Below, one piece after another: positions 39,601 to 46,443 of a stretch of 46,443 bases of DNA. This stretch comes from Olavius sp. associated proteobacterium Delta 1. Its GTDB lineage: Bacteria > Desulfobacterota > Desulfobacteria > Desulfobacterales > JAFDCJ01. The stretch spans positions 1-46,443 of the forward strand of contig CACVKW010000939.1 in assembly GCA_902749685.1 (NCBI GenBank), read 5' to 3'. The translations under genes were made by a program, and so were the position numbers. A model generated the notes under the pieces. The model did no database searches. It had not been told where the DNA came from and was given only the letters and a program-made list of their open reading frames with translations. Within the stretch, counting starts at the first letter, position 1. Every line of letters begins with the position of its first letter.

Positions 39601-40789
39601 TGGGTTCTCCTTTAAAGACTATATTTAAAAACTGATCGTCTAATTTTGCTTTAATGGAATCATAAGACGCCACCTGTCTCGGAAGCAGGATATGACGCTT
39701 ATAGCCGCCGATGCGGATAATTAACTCGTCGGAAAACTTGTTCAGCCGCACATCTTCTTTGGTGACAAATGGGAGCTTCAGCGTCAGGTGATATTGACCG
39801 TTTTTCTTGTTTAAGTTGTAGGGTTTTTCTTTAAAGAAACGCTTTACCGGATTCTTTTGGCCATAAATTTGATCTGCTAATCGCTTAAGGTTTTCATAAC
39901 CGACGGCCTCACCACGAAACAGGTTAACCGGCAAGATTGGGATCGGTTTAAAAAAATCTTCGGCCTGCGCCAGTCGCTTCTTTTGGCCCTCGATCCAGCC
40001 CTTGAAATAGTCATCATGAATCCCTTCAGGCAGAATGCGGTTCATGATGACCGCATCGATGCTCATTTTGTACAGGCAGAAATACATAAAGGCGCGCTGG
40101 GTTTCTTTTAATACGACCTTCTCCGGGTTGGTAATCAGCCGAACCGTGGTGACTTCCGGATCCATCAGGACCTGATCGACGCCCTTGAGCCGCTCAAACA
40201 GATTTTCAATGGCCTGGAAATAGTCATCGTCCGGCAAGGGAACATCAACCAGGCGCTTTGCTACCGGGAATACATATTTGGCAAGTCTGCGCTCCACCTT
40301 GAATAATTTTTTCATGTACCATTCAAGGGTGGTTGGGATACTGATAAATCGGAGAGATTCACCCGTGGGAGCACAATCCAGCAGGATGACATCATATTCT
40401 TTATCCTGGACATACTTGTTAATGTACAGAAGTAAACTGACTTCTTCCATGCCGGGAAAGACTGCCAGCTCCTCGGCCAGTACTTCATCCAGCCCGGTGG
40501 TATTCAGCAGGCTGGAGATGTACTTATAGATATCGCCCCAGTACCGCTGTATTTCTTCTTGAATGTCCAGCTCCTGGATCCAGAGGTTTTTTCTGATTTT
40601 GACGGGTTCCCCGTGGTTTTGATCCAGCAGATCCGTTTCAAGATCAAACACATCAGCCAGGCTGTGGGCAACATCCAGCGACATGATAATCGTGCGCAGA
40701 CCCTTTTCAGCGGCCTTGATACCGGTGGCAGCCGCCACCGATGTTTTGCCGACACCACCCTTGCCGGCGAAAAATATGATTCTTGCCAT
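39581..40789 (-). CDS. ArsA/GET3-family ATPase with C-terminal HSP20-like domain
   Basis: A 402-residue P-loop ATPase. Deviant Walker A: FFAGKGGVGKTSVAAATG at residues 6-23. Switch I: SLDVAHSLADVF. Switch II/Walker B: VILLDCAPTGESLRFI. The A-loop-like segment is LPVNLFRGEAVG. The last 85 residues (YHLTLKLPFVTKEDVRLNKF ... KHILLPRQVASYDS variant) match the alpha-crystallin-like domain fused to many bacterial ArsA/TRC40 proteins. Bacterial members without arsenite pumps have largely unknown roles; target handling of membrane proteins is suggested by the GET3 relationship. No ArsB is nearby. The ATG at 40789 has TGAGGTCGG upstream. Confidence 0.88.
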   Translation of the reverse strand: MARIIFFAGKGGVGKTSVAAATGIKAAEKGLRTIIMSLDVAHSLADVFDLETDLLDQNHGEPVKIRKNLWIQELDIQEEIQRYWGDIYKYISSLLNTTGLDEVLAEELAVFPGMEEVSLLLYINKYVQDKEYDVILLDCAPTGESLRFISIPTTLEWYMKKLFKVERRLAKYVFPVAKRLVDVPLPDDDYFQAIENLFERLKGVDQVLMDPEVTTVRLITNPEKVVLKETQRAFMYFCLYKMSIDAVIMNRILPEGIHDDYFKGWIEGQKKRLAQAEDFFKPIPILPVNLFRGEAVGYENLKRLADQIYGQKNPVKRFFKEKPYNLNKKNGQYHLTLKLPFVTKEDVRLNKFSDELIIRIGGYKRHILLPRQVASYDSIKAKLDDQFLNIVFKGEPNGPDKK

Positions 40790-40846
40790 ACCGACCTCAC
40801 GATTTTATAGCGATTGAATATTTTGCGATAATGTAAATTCAATATG

Positions 40847-42302
40847 TTAAGCTACCCGCTTTGCAGTCCGCAGTAGATTCGCCCTGCCCACACGGCCGGG
40901 CCGGATTGTTTGGCGGCCGGAAATTCGGCTCAAATAATCTTTGCGCGCTTGCGACCGTGAAAGTTTGCCGGATGTTGTCCGGGGTAACGTGTGGCGCGGC
41001 ACCAATTCGATCGTGCAATCAATGAAAAGCTCCCGTTGAATAAGCCGGCGGATGCGTCTTACCAGGTCAGATCGCTCAGCCTCCTGCGGTTTGCGGCATT
41101 GAATCAGCAGCACGGCCATATTGTTGCCATCTGTCCCCGCAACGGAAATAGCCAATGCATCTCCATTTCTCACTTCGGGTTGCCGCTCTGCTAAGCCTTC
41201 CAGGTCCTGGGGCCACAGATTGCGGCCGTTGACGATAATGTGATCCTTTGCGCGACCGGTGATGACGATATTTTTTGCGATACGATAGGCGAGGTCACCG
41301 GTATTCAGCCACAAAGGCGCGCTTATTAAATCCGGCCGGAGCCAGATGATCGGCAAATTGAATTAGCGGTTGGGGACGAATGGTTTCCGCACCAATACCG
41401 GCCACACGCCAGGGACAGAGATCAAGGCTTTCGATATCGGCGGACCGCAGACGGCGCTGGCACGATTCGTACCCCATGGCAGAGCCAAAAGATATGGTGG
41501 CACGGTTGTCGGACATCAATTTCAACCATAGCCTCGGGCGCATGGCAAAATCCCGCGGATTCAGGTAATCCACCGAGACTTGAGCGGCCAACGGCGCCAG
41601 CACCATCCCAACGAGTCCCATGTCGTGATAGAACGGCAGCCAGGAAACAACCCGATCATCATTTTGAAACTGAACCACACCGCCGATCAGATTCGATAAA
41701 TTGTTCATAACGGTTTTCTGGCTGATCATGACACCGCGGGGAAAGCGGGTGCTGCCTGAGGTAAATTGGAGATAGGCCAGATCATCGGCGCCGGACTGCT
41801 GGAGTTGGACATCTTCTTCGGGTAAATGAACAAAAGCTTTGGTACCGCCATAAAAACTAAGGTTCAGGCTGGCCGCGGCCTTCATCAAAAAAGGAAGGTG
41901 CGCCTCCGTTGCTATGGCGATTTCCGCCTGGCAGGTGACCAGCAGTCTGCGCAGTTGTTCAACATAGCTGCGGCGGTGTCCCAACTGGATCGGAGCCGGC
42001 AGTGGTATCGGTACCAACCCGGCATATTGGCAGGCGAAGAAATATCGCATAAAATCCGGCTGGGTATCCGCCACCAGCGCAACCCGTGCACCGCGCCGCG
42101 GCCCCAACCCGAGCAAACGGCGCGCTAACGATCGCGCTTCCTTTCGAAGTTTTTTATATGGAAGCACGGTGCTCAATTTTCCGGTGCCATCATAAAAGTT
42201 ATAGCCGGTTATGCCCTCTGCGGCATAATCAAGCGCTTCGAACAGATTGGTAAAATCGCCTTTGCGCAATGGCAAATTATTTTTGGTGGGGGTCGGGTTC
42301 AT
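40847..42302 (-). pseudogene. Fatty-acyl-AMP ligase, internally deleted
   Basis: The 5' frame (42302-41295, 335 aa) has the adenylation motif LQFTSGSTRFPRGVMIS and SWLPFYHDMGLVGMVLAPL, the FAAL-type block. It runs to HLAPAGFNKRAF, then stops. The other frame picks up at LWLNTGDLAY and NIVITGRAKDHIIVNGRN and ends with the C-terminal Lys (LPRTTSGKLSR). The region between AF-x-x-x-YG-(L)-AE and WLNTGDL, normally 100 or more residues, is gone; the join at about 41310-41320 also shifts the frame. Fatty-acyl-AMP ligases activate fatty acids for transfer to carrier proteins. The start is the ATG at 42302. It precedes the ArsA-like gene on the same strand. Confidence 0.85.
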
Positions 42303-42617
42303 AGCTATATTATAATTTCACTATATCTGTCAATTCTGTGTTGCTTATCTCAAAATGTAAAATAATAAATACTTTGAAAAATAAACTTTTTAATAACAGA
42401 TATAATTATTGCTCAAATAATTGAATTGTCAAGGTTTTTTTACGAAATTTGTGGAATGACAAAAAGGGGTAGGGTTTTAATGATTTAAATTCAGATAGTT
42501 ATGAACTTATTGCTAAATTAATTTAGCGCTCAAATGTATAATACTTGATGGATTCACAATCCAAGTCGTCAATTGTTCATTGCAAATTGAAGAATATTGT
42601 TTATGCGATGTTAGGAT
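42303..42617. other. AT-rich intergenic 315 bp, no gene supported
   Basis: This is very AT-rich (for example 42340-42420) and lies between the VOC gene and the FAAL pseudogene, both on the minus strand. It is a likely promoter region for the FAAL gene, but no single -35/-10 pair stands out. A short plus-strand frame at 42545-42793 is a shadow of the VOC gene. Confidence 0.3.
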
Positions 42618-42989
42618 TTACTCCCAGCGGGGGTCCTCGAACCGCTGGATTTCCAGCAGGTAGCCGTTCGGATCGCGCACAAAGCAATGATAGATCCGGT
42701 ATTCCGGATTGTAAGCAGGCGCCTTTTCAAATATTACACCCTTGGATCGCAACTGCTCATACCATTCATCCACCTCCCGGGTTACCAGCGTAACAATGAC
42801 ACCATCCCGCGCCGGGATCTCATCTTTGGCACAAAATCCCAGGAAAGCTGCTTGGGCCACCTGATAGATTTTGCATTTTCCCTGATCCAGAGCCAGGGTC
42901 AGCCCGATTGTCTTTTCATAGAACGCTGCCGTCACCGGCAGGTCCCTGGTTGCCAGAAAAACAATGTGTGAGTCAATGGTTAGGGTCAT
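42618..42989 (-). CDS. VOC-fold (glyoxalase/bleomycin-resistance-like) protein
   Basis: A 123-residue protein with two beta-alpha-beta-beta-beta units. Unit one begins HIVFLATRDLPVTAAFYEKT; unit two has IVTLVTREVDEWYEQLRSKG and ends with FVRDPNGYLLEIQRFEDP. Possible metal ligands are His8 and the Glu of LEIQRF. The fold serves glyoxalases, dioxygenases and antibiotic-binding proteins; the substrate is unknown. The ATG at 42989 has AAAGG upstream. It follows a DMT exporter gene by 28 bp and is probably in its operon. Confidence 0.82.
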   Translation of the reverse strand: MTLTIDSHIVFLATRDLPVTAAFYEKTIGLTLALDQGKCKIYQVAQAAFLGFCAKDEIPARDGVIVTLVTREVDEWYEQLRSKGVIFEKAPAYNPEYRIYHCFVRDPNGYLLEIQRFEDPRWE

Positions 42990-43017
42990 GGATTTTGTTG
43001 ACCTTTCGTTAAAGGAA

Positions 43018-43923
43018 TTAATTCTTTATGCGTGTTCCTGCTGCTTCAAGTCTCTTATTTCTTTTTTCCTCAGCCCGGATGTTAATTAAATTACCGGTAA
43101 ACATCACTCCTCCGCCGGCCAGCACAAGCCAGTCTAAAGGTTCGTGATAGATTAAAGCCCCCACCCCGGCGATCAACGGCAATCGCAAGAAATCCAGCGG
43201 CACGACAACAACTGCATCCGCTATTGCCAGGGCTCTTGCCATGCAGTAGTGTCCGCTCAGGGCGGCTACCCCCACCACGATAATCCACGGCAACATGGCT
43301 ATCGACGGTGTCGCCCAATCAAAGACCGAGGTTGCCAAGCCCAGGGGCAGCTGGATCAGGGTCATATAAAAAAGGATGGCCAGCGGCGTATCGACCAGGG
43401 CCAGCTTTCTGGTGAGGGTGTGTGACAGGGCATAGCAAAAAGCCCCGCCCAGTACTGCCAGCGAAGCCGGGCTTATCACCGCCAGGCCCGGGCGCAAAAT
43501 GAGAATCACACCCGCCACACCGAATGTGATGGCAGTGACTCGCGCCCGGGTGATCTGTTCACCGAGCAGCATCGTGGCCAATACTGCTGTCCATAGCGGC
43601 ACGGTGAATTCCAGAGCGAACACGTCCGCCAACGGAATATAGGCAATGCCATAGAACCAGCCGAACTGGCCGCCGAAATGAGCGATATTGCGCAGGGCAT
43701 GAACCTTGAAGTGCCTGGTAAATACCTGCTTCCAACTGCTGCGCCACAATAAAAAACCGATGATTGCCAGCCCGATAAGACTGCGGAAAAATAGAATCTG
43801 AAAGGTAGTCAATTGGCCGGACAGCTGCCGCCCGCCGATTGCCATGGCCATGAAAGACACCAGCGTTCCGGACATCCACCAAGCTGCCATGACAGCATAA
43901 TTTCGACTATTATTTGTTCGCAA
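43018..43923 (-). CDS. DMT-superfamily (EamA) transporter
   Basis: A 301-residue membrane protein with ten predicted helices in two EamA repeats. The first repeat spans residues 11-140 (FQILFFRSLIGLAIIGFLLW, DVFALEFTVPLWTAVLATML) and the second residues 150-285 (LAVLGGAFCYALSHTLTRKL, MLPWIIVVGVAALSGHYCMA). Such proteins export amino acids or other metabolites; S-adenosylmethionine and purine carriers also occur. The start may be TTG at 43923 or ATG at 43890 (residue 12); neither has a strong ribosome site. The VOC-protein gene follows 28 bp downstream. Confidence 0.85.
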   Translation of the reverse strand: MRTNNSRNYAVMAAWWMSGTLVSFMAMAIGGRQLSGQLTTFQILFFRSLIGLAIIGFLLWRSSWKQVFTRHFKVHALRNIAHFGGQFGWFYGIAYIPLADVFALEFTVPLWTAVLATMLLGEQITRARVTAITFGVAGVILILRPGLAVISPASLAVLGGAFCYALSHTLTRKLALVDTPLAILFYMTLIQLPLGLATSVFDWATPSIAMLPWIIVVGVAALSGHYCMARALAIADAVVVVPLDFLRLPLIAGVGALIYHEPLDWLVLAGGGVMFTGNLINIRAEEKRNKRLEAAGTRIKN

Positions 43924-43964
43924 GATAGGCCTGCCGTATTAATCTGCCCTGAATAATCGTAGTT

Positions 43965-44243
43965 TCAGGGTAGTAAACTGTTCCCGGGAAACTGAAGAAA
44001 TTTGTTAGATTGAAGTTCCGGCGTATTAATTATAGCCAGATTCAAGGATTCCAGCAACATCCCCTGATTCATCGCCCCTTCCCCAAAAAAGGACACTGCA
44101 ATCTTGCCGGGACGAAGATGCCGTGCTGCCAGGGCAAAACCCGCGGCGGTCGGCCCTGACGCACCAACGATTCCGGAACAGGCGGCTTCTAAGCATGTTT
44201 TCGTATAAAAACCATAAATCTGCTTGCAAAGGTAAACCTCCAT
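43965..44243 (-). pseudogene. Fragment of a thiamine-dependent dehydrogenase E1 alpha gene
   Basis: The frame reads SGIVGASGPTAAGFALAARH and then KIAVSFFGEGAMNQGMLLES, which matches the middle of an E1 alpha protein including the thiamine diphosphate GDG-type motif (here GEG, Glu for Asp). Recognisable sequence spans only about 60 residues (about 44000-44190). Both the N-terminal third and the C-terminal half are absent, and the tail of the frame is unrelated. It is not a copy of the intact gene at 36021 by sequence. Confidence 0.7.
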
Positions 44244-44319
44244 AAGTCATTAATTAAATCTTGGCGACTTTGCGTCTTTGCGTGAGACCTTTTTGTTTGC
44301 GGTATATCCGGGATCGGTT

Positions 44320-45366
44320 TTAATCTCTATGATTGTCAATCAGAGAAAAGGTGTTACCATAAACGGTTGACCGCACCTCTTCATATTCGAGGAAATCGTG
44401 AGGAAAACCAAGCTCTATTTTGCTCAGAGAATCAATTGCTTGCAACGGTCTGGCTTCGATTTCAAATTCCAGGCAAGCCAAATTATCGGCTAGCTGAGTC
44501 GCTGATCTTGCCCCGATGATGGGAATGACAACGCCCCGATCATTTTGCTGCAAAAGCCACTTCAGGGCGACCTGGGAAGGTGTTCGTCCGATTTCACCGG
44601 CTATCTGCTGGACTTTGGCCGCGATAGAAAGATTTCTATCATTTAACATCATCTTGCCGAATGGGTCTTCAGGCCCGTACCGTTTGGGGTCACTGTTTTC
44701 CCGGTTGTATTTGCCGGTTAAAACCCCACCTCCCAATGGAGACCAGGCCGTGACCCCGATATCCAATGCTTTCGCCATTGGCAGCAAATCCCTTTCCGGC
44801 GTGCGGTCGAGCAGGTTGTATTTAATTTGCAGGCCGACAAAAGGGGACCAGCCTCTCAGCTCGGCCAGGGTATTGGCGCGGGAAACGATCCAAGCCGGAG
44901 CATCCGAGATACCCACGTAAAAAACTTTGCCGGCACTTACCAGATCATCCAGGGCCCGCATAAATTCTGCGACCGGGGTCATTGGGTCCCAGGCGTGAAC
45001 CCAGAGCAAATCGATATATTCAGTATCCAGTCTTTTAAGACTGGCCTCTAGGGATTGAACCATATTTTTGCGGTGATTGCCGGACGAATTCGGATCATCC
45101 GGATCCATCGATAAGGTGTATTTGGTGGCCAGCACGAATTTGTCCCTGTCCGAGCTCATGAATTCACCCACGAATTTTTCGCTGGTGCCATTGGTATATT
45201 TATTGGCTGTATCGATAAAATTGCCGCCGGCTCCGGCAAAAGCATCGAAGATCCTTTTACTTTCATCTTTGGATGCTCCCCAGCCCCATTCTTCACCAAA
45301 TGTCATGGTGCCAAGGCACAACTCTGAAACGCGTAATCCACTTTTTCCTAATATTTTGTATCGCAT
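44320..45366 (-). CDS. Aldo/keto reductase
   Basis: A 348-residue NADP(H)-linked reductase of the (beta/alpha)8 AKR fold. The catalytic tetrad is visible as Asp in NFIDTANKY, Tyr in the same segment, Lys in VLATKYT and His in LLWVHAWD. The cofactor-binding end is IPIIGARSATQL. The N-terminal MRYKILGKSGLRVSELCLGT is diagnostic. The substrate is unknown; close relatives act on aldehydes, sugars or steroid-like carbonyls. It starts 3 bp after the stop of the YqgE-like gene and shares its ribosome site (AAGGAG), so the two are one operon. Confidence 0.93.
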   Translation of the reverse strand: MRYKILGKSGLRVSELCLGTMTFGEEWGWGASKDESKRIFDAFAGAGGNFIDTANKYTNGTSEKFVGEFMSSDRDKFVLATKYTLSMDPDDPNSSGNHRKNMVQSLEASLKRLDTEYIDLLWVHAWDPMTPVAEFMRALDDLVSAGKVFYVGISDAPAWIVSRANTLAELRGWSPFVGLQIKYNLLDRTPERDLLPMAKALDIGVTAWSPLGGGVLTGKYNRENSDPKRYGPEDPFGKMMLNDRNLSIAAKVQQIAGEIGRTPSQVALKWLLQQNDRGVVIPIIGARSATQLADNLACLEFEIEARPLQAIDSLSKIELGFPHDFLEYEEVRSTVYGNTFSLIDNHRD

Positions 45367-45369
45367 TTT

Positions 45370-46191
45370 TCACTCCTTTTGAGACAACGATTTAAATTGG
45401 ACTTTGTCCGCCAACCTTTTAACACTGAACCTCTGAGCCCCTGAACGATCAGGTATTTTCAGATGCACCCAATTGGCCGTGATACGATGGATCATTTTTT
45501 GCCAGATTTCTGTGGAGTTCTTGTCGAACAATGTCTCGGCATCGGCTTTTAATACATGCCAGTCTCCCCGGTCACGCTCAGACTCAAGTTGGTTGGGCGC
45601 CCAACCGGCGTAGCCGGCATAGATCCTAAACTTTTCGTCTTTGCTGGTACTTTTAATCAATCTTTGGAGCTCTTTCAGGCTAGAACTGATGTATATATCG
45701 CCAAATACTTGTATGGATTCTTGCGGTGGTTTAACTGAACTTACCAGAAGCAGCATTTTGTTCGGTTCAACAGGTCCTCCGAGGTGGAGGGCCTCATTAC
45801 GGTGCTCCGATTCCTTAAAATCCGGCAATACTGTTGAAAGCTTAACGTTTAATGGCCGATTGATCACCAATCCCGCAGCGCCGTCTTGACCGTAGCGCAT
45901 CAGCAGAACTACAGTTTCGCGAAAATTCGGATCTTCAAGTCGACGGCTGGCCACCAAAAAATTTCCTTTGGCCAATTCGATTGCGGACTTCAATAGGTCT
46001 GAGCCCTGCAATGAAGACCACGAATTCTCCCTGATTCCGTCGATTTGCCGGACGCCGGTTGCTGTATCACTAAATGAGTTCGTTGGCAGCACCACCAGCA
46101 GGATCTGGCTGACAAACATCAATAGGGGAACACAAAGCCTATGAATTTGAGTAGTCTTTCGTATGGCAGAATTCAGTCGCACCACCCCCAT
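45370..46191 (-). CDS. YqgE/AlgH-family protein with predicted signal peptide
   Basis: A 273-residue protein. Residues 60-230 are the YqgE/AlgH (DUF179) domain: AKGNFLVASRRLEDPNFRET, GAAGLVINRPLNVKLS, ALHLGGPVEPNKMLLL, RIYAGYAGWAPNQLE. The family is usually cytoplasmic and about 185 residues. Here about 60 residues are added at the N terminus: a basic start (RLNSAIRKTTQIHR), a hydrophobic core (LCVPLLMFVSQILLVVLP) and TNSFS-D, a good signal peptide. A C-terminal extension of about 40 residues is also present. The ATG at 46191 is preferred over an in-frame GTG at 46263, because it places the signal sequence at the N terminus. Function of the family is not settled. Confidence 0.82.
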   Translation of the reverse strand: MGVVRLNSAIRKTTQIHRLCVPLLMFVSQILLVVLPTNSFSDTATGVRQIDGIRENSWSSLQGSDLLKSAIELAKGNFLVASRRLEDPNFRETVVLLMRYGQDGAAGLVINRPLNVKLSTVLPDFKESEHRNEALHLGGPVEPNKMLLLVSSVKPPQESIQVFGDIYISSSLKELQRLIKSTSKDEKFRIYAGYAGWAPNQLESERDRGDWHVLKADAETLFDKNSTEIWQKMIHRITANWVHLKIPDRSGAQRFSVKRLADKVQFKSLSQKE

Positions 46192-46299
46192 TTGAATGAT
46201 AGGATCGAAATTAAGCAGGCAATGATATACCCTAACGTTGCATAAATTTTTATCACCTTGCACTACCGGGATGCTTGAGACGGTTGCGTTTCCTATACA

Positions 46300-46400
46300 G
46301 ATGCTGGATGCTCGATACTTGATGCTGGATAAAATAGAAATGCACTAATGATGAAATCCAACAACATCCAGTATCCAGTAACCAGAATCCAGGATCAGTC
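46300..46400. repeat. Inverted word-repeat element at the right edge
   Basis: GATGCTGGATGCTCGATACT, continuing with TGATGCTGGAT (46300-46330), is matched in reverse complement by AACATCCAGTATCCAGTAAC and CAGAATCCAGGATCAG (about 46363-46398). No gene is present. It lies upstream of the yqgE-like gene. Confidence 0.55.
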
Positions 46401-46443
46401 AATAACCGCAATGGTCTTCATTGTAACGGACAAGTTTGAATAC

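Noticed and set aside
41295..41297. Recoding (frameshift or stop readthrough) in the acyl-AMP ligase
   Set aside because: More than 100 residues of the fold are missing at the same point, so recoding could not restore a working enzyme.

Overview
The window reads as a stretch of chromosome from a Gram-negative, probably anaerobic bacterium, most likely a member of the Desulfobacterota (the deltaproteobacterial sulfate-reducer group). This is inference from content. The supporting items are a thioredoxin gene whose first active-site cysteine codon is TGA (apparent selenocysteine), a sigma-54 metal-stress system, TRAP and ABC uptake operons, LolA, and long intergenic regions packed with degenerate 'word' repeats. 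No rRNA is present. One tRNA gene, Glu(CTC), is visible.

Layout. (1) 1-4.2 kb is accessory DNA: an IS110-type transposase remnant, a Fic protein gene flanked by 40-bp imperfect direct repeats, a RAYT-like transposase remnant, a MntA/HepT toxin-antitoxin pair whose HepT frame is cut by TGA, tRNA-Glu, and a VapBC-like pair with a visible promoter and operator. (2) 4.2-17.5 kb is mostly housekeeping: a small membrane protein, a lytic transglycosylase, RadA, RlmE, YebC, a cyclase/TPR protein, a methyltransferase, LolA, a conserved unknown, the Sec-thioredoxin with two zinc ribbons, a secreted protein, and an HtrA-like protein that has lost its catalytic triad. (3) 18-22.3 kb is a ZraP/ZraS/ZraR-like envelope metal-stress module, with a sigma-54 promoter and a palindromic upstream site in the divergent intergenic region. 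(4) 22.4-27.2 kb holds a hybrid PAS/histidine kinase/receiver protein and a CheB-CheR-PAS fusion. (5) 27.8-32.5 kb is a three-gene iron/polyamine-type ABC importer. (6) 33-39.3 kb is a TRAP transporter (P, Q, M) followed by 2-oxoacid dehydrogenase-type E1 alpha and beta subunits and a PLP aminotransferase. These could form an uptake and oxidation unit, but the substrate cannot be read from the sequence. (7) 39.4-46.2 kb, all on the minus strand: an ArsA-type ATPase with a small partner, a deleted fatty-acyl-AMP ligase pseudogene, a VOC protein, a DMT exporter, an E1 alpha fragment, an aldo/keto reductase and a YqgE/AlgH-family protein with an apparent signal peptide.

The two strongest unusual signals are these. 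First, the thioredoxin-2-like gene at 14802-15395 has TGA at the first catalytic position (U-P-S-C), with a perfect hairpin directly downstream. Second, a recurrent class of intergenic elements is built from short degenerate words that often recur in reverse complement to make long imperfect inverted repeats. At least six such loci are seen, one nested in three layers, and one supplies the C-terminal tail of a histidine kinase.
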